Below, in pieces: positions 6,892 through 12,998 of a stretch of DNA of 12,998 nt. Source of the DNA: CAZEBW01 sp964510205 (GTDB taxonomy: Bacteria > Chloroflexota > Anaerolineae > VGOG01); assembly GCA_964510205.1 (NCBI GenBank), contig CAZEBW010000093.1, positions 1 to 12,998 of the forward strand. The letters run 5' to 3'. The position numbers were made by a program, and so were the translations under genes. The notes under the pieces are model-generated. The model was not told where the DNA came from and did no database searches. It was given only the letters and a program-made list of their open reading frames with translations. Positions within the stretch are counted from its first letter, which is position 1; each line of letters starts with the position of its first letter.

Positions 6892-7656
6892 ATGCGTCTG
6901 AAAGACAGAGTAGCCCTCATCACCGGCGGAGCAGCCGGGATTGGTAAGGCGACGGCGAAGCGGTTCGTCGAAGAAGGGGCCAAGGTGGTCATCTGCGACG
7001 TGAACCAGGAGGCCGGCCAGGCCACGGCCCAGGAGCTGGGTGCCGATGTGGCTTTCTATCAGGTGGACGTCGCCGACCGGCGGGCGGTGCAGGAGTGGGT
7101 AGAAGAAGTGGTAGACAAGGTTGGCCGGGTGGACGTGCTGGTTAACAACGCCGGCATCTTGCGCGACAACCAGTTGGTCAAAGTGAAAGACGGCGAGCTG
7201 GTCAAGCAGATGTCGGAGGCCGAGTTTGACCTGGTGATCGCCGTCAATCTCAAGGGCGTGTTCAACTGCGCCCAGGCCGTCGCTCCCTACATGATCCAGC
7301 AGGGCAGCGGCGTGATCCTCAACGCCTCGTCCGTCGTCGGCCTGGACGGCAACTTTGGCCAGACCAACTACGTGGCCACCAAGGCCGGCGTGATCGGCAT
7401 GACCAAGGTTTGGGCCCGCGAGCTGGGCCGCTATAATGTCCGCGTCAACGCTGTGGCCCCTGGCTTCATCGCCACCGAGATACTGAAGTCCATGCCCGAA
7501 AAGATCATAGAGCGCATGAAAGCGCGCGTGCCGCTGGGTCGTATGGGTCAGCCGAGAGACATCGCCAATGCCTATCTCTTCTTGGCTTCGGACGAGGCCA
7601 GCTACATCTCCGGTGCGGTGTTGCGAGTGGATGGGGGCATCGTCGTCGGCACGTGA
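6892..7656 (+). CDS. SDR-family oxidoreductase, FabG-like
   Basis: A 254-aa classical short-chain dehydrogenase/reductase with a Rossmann fold. Visible are the cofactor loop TGGAAGIG (11-18), Asp36 at the end of the second strand (which often favours NAD(H) over NADP(H)), NNAG (85-88), and the catalytic tetrad Asn119, Ser147, Tyr160, Lys164 (YVATK), followed by the PG motif at 190-191 and the C-terminal VDGG. A short charged insertion (about 96-107, KVKDGELVKQMS) follows the NNAG region, as in some 3-oxoacyl reductase-like SDRs. ATG 6892 has AGGAGG (6879-6884) seven bases before it; the frame is open further up to a GTG at 6847, but that part is the heptamer repeat. It heads a four-gene unit with an acyl-CoA ligase, suggesting a beta-oxidation or 3-hydroxyacyl oxidation role. 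The exact substrate is unknown. Confidence 0.88.
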   Translation: MRLKDRVALITGGAAGIGKATAKRFVEEGAKVVICDVNQEAGQATAQELGADVAFYQVDVADRRAVQEWVEEVVDKVGRVDVLVNNAGILRDNQLVKVKDGELVKQMSEAEFDLVIAVNLKGVFNCAQAVAPYMIQQGSGVILNASSVVGLDGNFGQTNYVATKAGVIGMTKVWARELGRYNVRVNAVAPGFIATEILKSMPEKIIERMKARVPLGRMGQPRDIANAYLFLASDEASYISGAVLRVDGGIVVGT

Positions 7657-7686
7657 TGCGGCGGTTGTCTGACAAAGGGAGGGTTC

Positions 7687-9237
7687 ATGCACGCTGGTGA
7701 TCTGTTGAGCAAGCGGGCCTACCTGACACCCGATCGGGAGGCGATGCTGGAGCTGCCGTCCGGTCGGCGCTGCACCTACGCCGAATTGGACGCACGGGCC
7801 AATCGCGCGGCCAATTTCCTGCGCCACAAACTGGGGGTGGAGAAGGGGGATCGCGTCTCGATATTGGCCCACAACGGCGTGGCCTATGTAGACCTGTTCT
7901 ACGGCCTGGCCAAGATTGGCGCCATTTTGGCCCCGCTGAACTGGCGGCTGGCGGCGCCCGAACTGGTCTACATCGTCAACGACAACCAGCCCAGGATGCT
8001 CGTCTGCGGGCCTGAGTTCGTGGACAAGCTGGCTGAGATGCAGCCTGAGATAGATGTGGCGCATTACGTCAGCCTGGAAGGCGCCGAGATTGGGAAGACT
8101 TCCGAAGTCTGGTGCTACGAAGACGAGCTGGCCCAGGCCTCCAGCGCTGAGCCGCAGCGCCCGCCTCTGGAGGCCGATGACACCTGCGCCATACTCTACA
8201 CCTCCGGCACCACGGGGCGTCCCAAAGGAGCCATGATCCCCCACCGTCAAGTGCTCTGGAATGCCATCAACACCGTCGTCAGTTGGGGGCTGAGCGAGAA
8301 CGACGTGTCGCCCGTGTTTACGCCCCTGTTCCACGCTGGCGGATTGTTCATCTTCATGACGCCCCTCTTTTACGTCGGAGGACGCATCATCCTGTTCCGC
8401 ACCTTCGACCTCGATGCCATCTTCCAGACCATCCTCGACGAGAAATGCACCGTGGTGCTGGGCGTGCCGACGATCTATCGGATGCTGATGAACCATCCAG
8501 GTTTTGACGACGCCGATTTTGGCCACGTGCGTTTCTTCATCAGCGGTGGGGCCCCGCTGCCGGTGGAGCTTGTGGAGACTTGGCTCAAGGCCAAGGGCGG
8601 CGTCTTTCGCCAGGGGTACGGCCTGACCGAAGTGGGGGCCAACTGCTTCAGCATGACCAATGAGGAATCGGTGTGGAAGCTGGGATCGGTGGGCAAGCCC
8701 ATCTTCCACAGCAAGGTGCGGCTGAGGAATCCCGACACGGGTCAAGACGCGCCCGTCGGCCAGGAGGGCGAGCTGCTCATCGCCGGACCCCACGTCTGCA
8801 CCGGCTACTGGCGCAATCCCCAGGCCAGCGCCAGGGCGCTGCTCGACGAGCCGGGCGGGCCGTGGTTTCGCACCGGCGACATGGCCCGCAGGGACGAGGA
8901 TGGCTTCTACTACATCATTGGACGCTACAAAGACATGATCAAGAGCGGCGGGGAGAACATCTACGCCGCCGAGGTGGAGGCCGTGTTCACACAGCATCCC
9001 GCCGTCCGCGAGGCCGCTCTCATCGGCATGCCGTACGAGAAATGGGGCGAGGTCGGCCTGATGGTTGTGGTGCTGGAGGAGGGCCAAACGGCCGCCGAAG
9101 AGGAATTGAAGGCCTTCTGCGGAGAGCATCTGGCTCGCTTCAAGATCCCCAAGAAAGTCGTCTTCGCCGATGCGCTGCCCTATTCGTCGTATGGCAAGGT
9201 GATGAAGGCAGAACTGAAGAAGAAGTTTGTGGGCTAG
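7687..9237 (+). CDS. AMP-forming acyl-CoA synthetase (ligase)
   Basis: A 516-aa cytoplasmic ANL-superfamily enzyme that activates a carboxylic acid to acyl-AMP and then acyl-CoA, releasing PPi. Motifs in order are the P-loop YTSGTTGRPKG (171-181), QGYGLTEVG (309-317), FRTGD with Asp398, the hinge GRYKDMIKSGGENI (412-425), and the C-terminal YGK with catalytic Lys504. The size and ISGGAPLP block (285-292) fit medium/long-chain fatty-acid or aryl-acid CoA ligases; chain length cannot be assigned by eye. GGGAGGG (7677-7683) precedes the ATG by three bases. Its neighbours are an SDR upstream and an alpha/beta hydrolase and a pyrophosphatase downstream; the last would hydrolyse the PPi by-product and pull the reaction forward. 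Confidence 0.92.
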   Translation: MHAGDLLSKRAYLTPDREAMLELPSGRRCTYAELDARANRAANFLRHKLGVEKGDRVSILAHNGVAYVDLFYGLAKIGAILAPLNWRLAAPELVYIVNDNQPRMLVCGPEFVDKLAEMQPEIDVAHYVSLEGAEIGKTSEVWCYEDELAQASSAEPQRPPLEADDTCAILYTSGTTGRPKGAMIPHRQVLWNAINTVVSWGLSENDVSPVFTPLFHAGGLFIFMTPLFYVGGRIILFRTFDLDAIFQTILDEKCTVVLGVPTIYRMLMNHPGFDDADFGHVRFFISGGAPLPVELVETWLKAKGGVFRQGYGLTEVGANCFSMTNEESVWKLGSVGKPIFHSKVRLRNPDTGQDAPVGQEGELLIAGPHVCTGYWRNPQASARALLDEPGGPWFRTGDMARRDEDGFYYIIGRYKDMIKSGGENIYAAEVEAVFTQHPAVREAALIGMPYEKWGEVGLMVVVLEEGQTAAEEELKAFCGEHLARFKIPKKVVFADALPYSSYGKVMKAELKKKFVG

Positions 9238-9252
9238 AAAAAGGAGGAAGCC

Positions 9253-10059
9253 ATGCCTAAAGCACGTGCCAATGACATTGACATCTACTACGAGGTTCAC
9301 GGCGCTGGTGATCCCCTGGTTTTGATCAGCGGGCTGGGGTATGACCATTGGATGTGGCACCGGATGGCGCCCGGCCTGGCGGAGCATTTCCAGGTGATCG
9401 TGTTCGACAATCGTGGTGTGGGGAAGACCGACAAGCCGACGGGGCCGTACACGGCGCAGATGCTGGCCGACGATGCCGCCGGGCTGATGGAGGCGCTGGG
9501 CCTCAGCAGTGCAGCGGTGATGGGCCACTCCATGGGGGGATTCGTGGCCCAGGCGCTGGTGCTCAGTCGGCCAGAGATGGTGAGCAAGCTGATCCTGTCG
9601 GCCACCAACTTCGGCGGGCCGCGCCACATTCCCGTGACCCCGGAAGCGCTGGCCGTGCTCACCGACATGGAGTCCGATCCCATCGAACGGCTGCGGCGGG
9701 GCATCGTCATCAGCACCGCGCCGGGTTTTGCCGAGGCAAATCCTGACCTCATCGAAACCTGGCTGGAGTACCGCGTGCAGAATCCCATCCTGCCCGCGCC
9801 CTATCAGGCCCAGTTGGCCATCGGGTTGGCGCTGATGGCCGAAGAGGCCTGTTTCGAGCACCGACTCAAGAACGTCCAAGCCCCCACGCTCATCCTGTTT
9901 GGCGAACACGACAAGGTGGTGCCGCCCGGCAATGCCGAGCTGCTGGACAAGGAGATTCCCAACAGCACGGTCGAGATTCTGCCCAACGCTGGCCACTTCT
10001 TCCCCCTGGAAGTGCCCGACGAGGCCGCAGCCGTGATTGTCGAGTTCCTGAACCAGTGA
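9253..10059 (+). CDS. Alpha/beta hydrolase
   Basis: A 268-aa alpha/beta-hydrolase-fold enzyme with a complete catalytic triad: nucleophile Ser93 in GHSMGG (91-96), Asp220 in LFGEHD, and His248 in NAGHFF. The oxyanion region ISGLGYDHWMW (25-35) and the DNRGVGKTDKP block (52-62) are typical of esterase, lactonase and C-C hydrolase groups (3-oxoadipate enol-lactonase-like). No signal peptide is seen, so it is probably cytoplasmic. AGGAGG (9242-9247) precedes ATG 9253, and the gene begins 15 bases after the ligase stop. In this operon it may act as a thioesterase, an esterase that supplies free acid, or a ring-cleavage product hydrolase; sequence alone does not decide. Confidence 0.88.
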   Translation: MPKARANDIDIYYEVHGAGDPLVLISGLGYDHWMWHRMAPGLAEHFQVIVFDNRGVGKTDKPTGPYTAQMLADDAAGLMEALGLSSAAVMGHSMGGFVAQALVLSRPEMVSKLILSATNFGGPRHIPVTPEALAVLTDMESDPIERLRRGIVISTAPGFAEANPDLIETWLEYRVQNPILPAPYQAQLAIGLALMAEEACFEHRLKNVQAPTLILFGEHDKVVPPGNAELLDKEIPNSTVEILPNAGHFFPLEVPDEAAAVIVEFLNQ

Positions 10060-10084
10060 GTTAGCTCTTTTTGGGAGGTGTGAC

Positions 10085-10696
10085 ATGGTTTTTCCTGACG
10101 CGTTTTATCGCTGGCGACCTCATCCCTGGCACGGACTGGAGGTTGGCCCAAATCCACCCCGCATCGTGCACGCCTACATCGAGATCACGCCGTTCGACCT
10201 GGTGAAATATGAAATAGACAAGGTCACCGGCTACATGCGCGTGGACCGTCTGCAGCGCACCTCCTCCCTGCCGCCCACACTCTACGGCTTCATCCCCCGC
10301 ACCTACTGTGGCCGCAGAGTGCACGCCTTGTCCCCCGAAGCTGAGCGCGGCGATGGCGATCCGCTGGACATCTGCGTCATCAGCGAAAGGCCCTTCACGC
10401 GCGCTGAGTTGATCTTGAACGCACGGGTGGTGGGAGGGATTCAAGCCATTGATGGTGGCGAGGCCGACGACAAGATCATCGCCGTGCTGGAGAACGACGA
10501 GTTCTGGAGGAGCATCGAGGACGTCTCGCAGGTGCCCGACATCCTGGTCGAGCGGCTGCAGCACTACTTCAGCACCTACAAGATGATGCCTGGAGGGTCC
10601 TCGCAGATGTCCATCAAGAGGGTGTTCGACCGCCAGTACGCGCTGCAGGTGGTGGCGGCGGCGATAGAGGATTACGACGAAGTGTACGGGGGCTAG
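10085..10696 (+). CDS. ppa: Family I inorganic pyrophosphatase
   Basis: A 203-aa soluble, Mg-dependent pyrophosphatase that hydrolyses PPi to two phosphates. Active-site residues of family I are recognisable in order: Glu33, Lys41, Glu43, Arg55, Tyr67 in LYGFIP, the metal-binding triplet Asp90/Asp92/Asp95 in GDGDPLD, Asp128 and Lys130 in the ADDK segment, and Tyr165-Lys166 in YFSTYK. It is slightly longer than the E. coli enzyme, with an N-terminal extension (RWRPHPWHGLEVG) like that of plant or eukaryotic-type proteins. GGGAGGTG (10073-10080) lies just before ATG 10085, and the gene begins 25 bases after the hydrolase stop, so it is the last gene of the ligase operon. Integron-derived DNA begins 54 bases after its stop. 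Confidence 0.93.
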   Translation: MVFPDAFYRWRPHPWHGLEVGPNPPRIVHAYIEITPFDLVKYEIDKVTGYMRVDRLQRTSSLPPTLYGFIPRTYCGRRVHALSPEAERGDGDPLDICVISERPFTRAELILNARVVGGIQAIDGGEADDKIIAVLENDEFWRSIEDVSQVPDILVERLQHYFSTYKMMPGGSSQMSIKRVFDRQYALQVVAAAIEDYDEVYGG

Positions 10697-10749
10697 TCCG
10701 ACCGCCGGTTATGGGGGGATTAGGCAGGGGGTTGTCTGTGTAATAGCGA

Positions 10750-11411
10750 GTTAGGCGGCCTCTTGGTCCACTGATCTAAAGGAGAAGGCAGGGGAATGGA
10801 CACTAATCAGAAGGCACTGTATTACTTCCGCAAATTGGTCTACTGCTTGTATCGTGAGATTGGTGTTCTTCTGCCTCGGAACCACCGTGAAATTGCTGCG
10901 AAAGCCCGGTTGGATAGCGGTTTCTTCAAAGGCGAGCGGAAAAAGCAAGCTTCAGCGTTGTATCACCTGACTGAAGATGAAGAGAATACTGGAGTCATAT
11001 TGAAACCGTATGAGGAGCGGACAGGGCTTTTACTTGAGGATATCCATAGGGCGTTCGCCGAGGGAGATTGGCGCAACAGTTGTGGTTCTTACTCTTTTGG
11101 CGGACCGAAGTGGGCTTCAATCGCAAAGAAGGTTTTGGAATTGAGGCGAGTGATTGACAACCAGGATTGGGGAACTGTAGACTCATTGATTCGTGAGATT
11201 GATACACTTGAACACAACACAGGGCTAATTACTGAAAAGTTCGGCCAAACGGAATGGTATTAGCAGCGGTGCTAGAGGTGTGAGGCCGCCTAACCCGTCG
11301 CTCAACCCGACTGCCCTGTCGAGAGTCAGCTTGTTGCCGGGTTTGGTTGTGGAACGTGCTTTGGCTTGCGGGGCACGTCGGGTCAGCCGGGCGGCAGGTT
11401 AGCTCACAATC
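10750..11411 (+). mobile_element. Integron gene cassette (no integrase nearby)
   Basis: The left end is an R'-type core site GTTAGGC (10750-10756). The right end is the full attC at 11288-11418. The first 13 bases, GTTAGGCGGCCTC (10750-10762), are the exact reverse complement of GAGGCCGCCTAAC (11282-11294), the R'' end of the attC. This is what is expected if the R' originally paired with that R'' now sits at the left end because recombination cuts between G and TT. Inside is a single ORF (10796-11263) filling most of the unit with short flanks, and its base composition is AT-richer than the surrounding genes. All of this is cassette architecture. No intI gene is in the window and no R'' lies upstream of 10750, so it sits at a non-attC, possibly secondary, site. 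Confidence 0.82.
10796..11263 (+). CDS. Cassette-encoded hypothetical protein
   Basis: A 155-aa protein I do not recognise. It looks soluble and mostly alpha-helical: an N-terminal amphipathic helix rich in Tyr and Leu (6-26), a charged middle, a conserved-looking SFGGPKWASIAKKVLELRR segment (100-118), and a C-terminal helix ending LEHNTGLITEKF. There is no signal peptide, no membrane helix, and no clear catalytic motif. ATG 10796 is preceded by a purine-rich AAAGGAGAAGGCAGGGG stretch (10778-10794). The codon use is visibly more AT-rich than the ppa operon, consistent with import as the single gene of an integron cassette. No promoter is seen inside the cassette, so expression would depend on readthrough from ppa. 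Confidence 0.75.
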   Translation: MDTNQKALYYFRKLVYCLYREIGVLLPRNHREIAAKARLDSGFFKGERKKQASALYHLTEDEENTGVILKPYEERTGLLLEDIHRAFAEGDWRNSCGSYSFGGPKWASIAKKVLELRRVIDNQDWGTVDSLIREIDTLEHNTGLITEKFGQTEWY

Positions 11412-11418
11412 GTTGGGC
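11288..11418 (+). repeat. attC recombination site (131 bp)
   Basis: R'' GCCTAAC (11288-11294), a 5-base spacer, L'' GCTCAACC (11300-11307), then L' GGTTAGC (11397-11403), an 8-base spacer, and R' GTTGGGC (11412-11418). R'' and R' pair fully over nine bases (11286-11294 with 11412-11420) with one T-G wobble. L'' and L' pair fully except for one extra C (11303) in L'', the extrahelical base that marks the recombining strand; it sits at the same place in the well-known aadA attC (GTTCAAG). AACCCGAC/GTCGGGT offers an alternative inner stem. The length is within the normal attC range and the orientation matches the cassette gene. Confidence 0.85.
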
Positions 11419-11451
11419 GGGCATCACTCAGGATTGAGGAGGAGTTGGAGA

Positions 11452-11940
11452 ATGAAGACTGAGCCTGCAAATCTTACTGAGTGGGTGAATCTGGAATCTG
11501 AGGCTACTGGCGGTCGGCTTTTCACTTGTGGACGTCCTGGTCGAGCGAAATATGGAACGAAGCGGGTGGATGTAGATCAGGGTACTATAGACCTCTGGGT
11601 AAGTGGTTTGCCCGAAGGACAGCTTCATCTTGTGTCCTTGCTGGGAAGAAAACCAGATGGCTTCTCCGAGTTTGGTTACTATCCTTTCCGTTCTTCGACT
11701 GAAAAGGGAGGTCTTCCCACAATGCAAGAATGGTTCGATGAGCGCTATGAAGGCAAGTTCAGGATTCATGAAATCCCCACTCGAGATATGCAAGGTATTC
11801 CTGCAGCTACCCTTGAGATGGCGGGCAAGCTGATTCTGAAACTGATAAGAGCTGGCGAGGTAATTGTCGTCATGGACTCAGCTGGAGCAGAACGTACCGC
11901 AAGAGTATGTGAATCAATTGGCTACTTGCCGCTCAATTAA
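11452..11940 (+). CDS. Protein-tyrosine-phosphatase-like protein with degenerate active site
   Basis: A 162-aa protein with the layout of small dual-specificity/tyrosine phosphatases: an N-terminal LFTCGRPG turn (23-30), a strand DLWVSGLPEGQLHLVSLL (47-64), a possible general-acid loop IPTRDMQGIP (108-117, Asp112), a helix MAGKLILKLIRAG, and then VIVVMDSAGAERTARV (137-152), which aligns with the phosphatase P-loop HCxxGxxRT. Here the catalytic Cys position is Asp142 and the normally preceding His is Met, while Arg148 remains six residues on. If the alignment is right it is an inactive pseudophosphatase or binds another ligand. GAGGAGGAG (11436-11444) lies seven bases before ATG 11452; the frame is open to 11347, but that part is attC. 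The gene is AT-richer than the chromosome and directly follows the attC, so it is probably a second cassette. Confidence 0.6.
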   Translation: MKTEPANLTEWVNLESEATGGRLFTCGRPGRAKYGTKRVDVDQGTIDLWVSGLPEGQLHLVSLLGRKPDGFSEFGYYPFRSSTEKGGLPTMQEWFDERYEGKFRIHEIPTRDMQGIPAATLEMAGKLILKLIRAGEVIVVMDSAGAERTARVCESIGYLPLN

Positions 11941-11990
11941 GTGAAAACGCCCACTCATACAGCTTGTTGTGTATGGAAAAGGAGCTTTCC

Positions 11991-12242
11991 ATGAATCGCG
12001 CTGGAGGATATGCGGATTACGCATTCATCGCCGATCTCTACGACCACGTCGCGCCGTACCGCGACCGGGCAGATGTGCCTTTCTACGTGGCGGCTGCCCA
12101 GGAATCGGGCGGGCCGGTGTTGGAGGTTGGTTCGCGATGTGGGTTTGAGGTTGAGCAGGTTTATGCCGACAATGACAGAAGCCCGTATGGGTCAAAGTAT
12201 CCGGGCGAGTTGATCTTCGTGGCTAGGAAGGGAGAAGAATAG
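11991..12242 (+). pseudogene. Class I SAM methyltransferase remnant with internal deletion
   Basis: An 83-aa open frame. Its first half (YAFIADLYDHVAPYRDR, then ESGGPVLEVG at 38-47) is the N-terminus of a class I SAM-dependent methyltransferase up to the beginning of the SAM-binding motif I. It then jumps at about residue 48-50 (SRC) straight to what looks like the C-terminal end, GFEVEQVYADNDRSP to GELIFVARK. The glycine-rich loop, the acidic motif II and all of the core in between, some 150-200 residues in usual family members, are absent. The frame is kept. The product could not bind SAM. ATG 11991 has GGAG (11981-11984) upstream and a small hairpin TGGAAA/TTTCCA (11974-11991) covering the start. 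It ends two bases before the cyclase gene. Confidence 0.7.
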
Positions 12243-12244
12243 AA

Positions 12245-12895
12245 ATGCTCATTGACGTTTCAATGCCCATCACCGCTGGTTCTGTGTTTCGTCGGGGAAT
12301 GCCGCCGGTCGAGATCGCCTCGCGCAAGTTCTACCATGAATCCGAAGGGGAATACGAATCCATCGTTCTCTCCCTGGCAGCCCACACCGCCACCCACGTG
12401 GACCTGGTATTTGCCGAGAACCGCATCGAACCCGACCGAATGATCGGCAGGGGAAAGCTACTCGACGTTACCCAGGTGTCCGGCGGCGAAATCCGACTGG
12501 GCGATATTGAGCGCCAGGTTGAAGTCGAAGGCGGCGACTTCGTGTTCTTCCGCACCGACTGGAGCAGGTTCGTGGGTACAGAGGAATACTACCACCACCC
12601 TGAACTCTCCCCCGAAGTCGTTCACTGGCTCGTTTCCAAGCGCATCAATGCCGTTGGAATTGACGCCCTGGGGCTGGGGCGAGATCGTAAGCACGGTGAA
12701 TACGACAGGCTGTTGATCGAGAACGACATCTTCGTCATAGAGAACCTGGCTAATCTTTCCGCTATTCCCAAGAGGGAGTTTAAGGTCTACTGCTTTCCCC
12801 TGAACATCGAAAACGTGGATGCCATTCCAGCCAGAGTGGTGGTTGAGATTGACGAGAACGATTATTGGACGCAGATTCACGCAGATGCACGCTGA
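12245..12895 (+). CDS. Cyclase / kynurenine-formamidase-like family protein
   Basis: A 216-aa protein of the metal-dependent cyclase family (KynB-like). The N-terminal LIDVSMPIT (2-10) and the motif HTATHVD (47-53) supply His47, His51 and Asp53, and FVIENLANL (163-171) supplies Glu166. From memory of KynB, two other metal ligands would fall at residues 57 and about 154; here they are Ala57 and Asp154, so the metal site is incomplete or altered. The Gly of the usual HxGTHxD is Ala. The family includes arylformamidases and polyketide-type cyclases or hydrolases; the substrate is unknown. AAGGGAG (12228-12234) lies upstream of ATG 12245. The last nine residues (WTQIHADAR) are encoded by the ACGCAGAT repeat and are probably not part of the ancestral protein. 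Confidence 0.78.
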   Translation: MLIDVSMPITAGSVFRRGMPPVEIASRKFYHESEGEYESIVLSLAAHTATHVDLVFAENRIEPDRMIGRGKLLDVTQVSGGEIRLGDIERQVEVEGGDFVFFRTDWSRFVGTEEYYHHPELSPEVVHWLVSKRINAVGIDALGLGRDRKHGEYDRLLIENDIFVIENLANLSAIPKREFKVYCFPLNIENVDAIPARVVVEIDENDYWTQIHADAR

Positions 12896-12898
12896 CAA
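12869..12898 (+). repeat. ACGCAGAT decamer tandem repeat at a gene end
   Basis: Three 10-base units: ACGCAGATTC (12869-12878), ACGCAGATGC (12879-12888) and the diverged ACGCTGACAA (12889-12898). The third unit supplies the stop codon TGA of the cyclase gene. It is similar to the ACGCAGG/ACGCAAAGG pair at 161-178. Confidence 0.7.
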
Positions 12899-12952
12899 CT
12901 AACGTAAGCGAAGCGGCAATCCGCGTCCCAGAAAAAGAGGAGGGGGCAAACT

Positions 12953-12998
12953 ATGGAACTCAAATCCAAGCTGGTAGAGCTCATTGAGCGAGCATCCC
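12953..12998 (+). CDS. Start of an unidentified gene, cut by the window end
   Basis: ATG 12953 is preceded by a very strong Shine-Dalgarno, GAGGAGGGGG (12937-12946), six bases upstream. Fifteen codons are visible (MELKSKLVELIERAS), an amphipathic, charged helix-like beginning. That is too little to assign a family. It follows the cyclase gene on the same strand with about 57 bases between. Confidence 0.6.
   Translation, partial: MELKSKLVELIERAS

Noticed and set aside
6871..10086. A 1071-codon open frame on the minus strand
   Set aside because: It lies antisense to four well-supported genes with intact catalytic motifs. Its product is His/Gly/Gln-rich with no recognisable domains, which is what GC-rich codon bias produces on the opposite strand.
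11347..11451. Upstream GTG start for the phosphatase-like gene
   Set aside because: That stretch is attC sequence; ATG 11452 has GAGGAGGAG at the correct distance.

Overview
The window is a bacterial chromosome fragment that is GC-rich apart from one stretch. All convincing genes lie on the + strand and are packed with short gaps or overlaps. Large GT-C/YfhO-type membrane proteins, an AmaP-like protein next to scpB, strong Shine-Dalgarno sites, and several small palindromic or tandem repeats inside and between genes suggest a Chloroflexota (Anaerolineae-like) genome, probably from a metagenome. That assignment is inference; there is no rRNA or other marker here.

Layout. (1) 1-5467: two good sigma70-type promoters, then a three-gene unit: a DPM1-like GT2 glycosyltransferase, an ArnT/PMT-like GT-C membrane glycosyltransferase, and a 996-aa YfhO-type membrane protein. 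The GT2 enzyme probably charges a polyprenyl phosphate with a sugar that a GT-C protein then transfers outside the membrane. Both large genes carry palindromic repeats read in frame as extra peptide. (2) 5468-6836: two hairpins, then an AmaP-like two-TM protein overlapping scpB. (3) 6892-10696: an SDR reductase, an AMP-forming acyl-CoA ligase, an alpha/beta hydrolase and a family I inorganic pyrophosphatase, tightly spaced and each with a strong RBS. This looks like a fatty-acid or aryl-acid activation operon in which the pyrophosphatase removes the PPi made by the ligase. (4) 10750-11940: an AT-richer island. It contains a complete integron-type gene cassette (unknown 155-aa protein plus a canonical attC site), followed by a second foreign-looking gene, a tyrosine-phosphatase-like protein with Asp where the catalytic Cys should be. 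No integron integrase is in the window, so this is a small attC-containing cluster without its integrase (CALIN-like). (5) 11991-12998: a methyltransferase remnant with its middle deleted in frame, a metal-dependent cyclase (KynB-like) family protein whose C-terminus is encoded by a short repeat, and the first 15 codons of another gene.

The most interesting parts are the integron cassette with its exactly definable ends, the degenerate phosphatase beside it, and repeats that have become coding sequence at five places. No tRNA, rRNA, CRISPR array, IS element or classical T-tailed terminator was seen.
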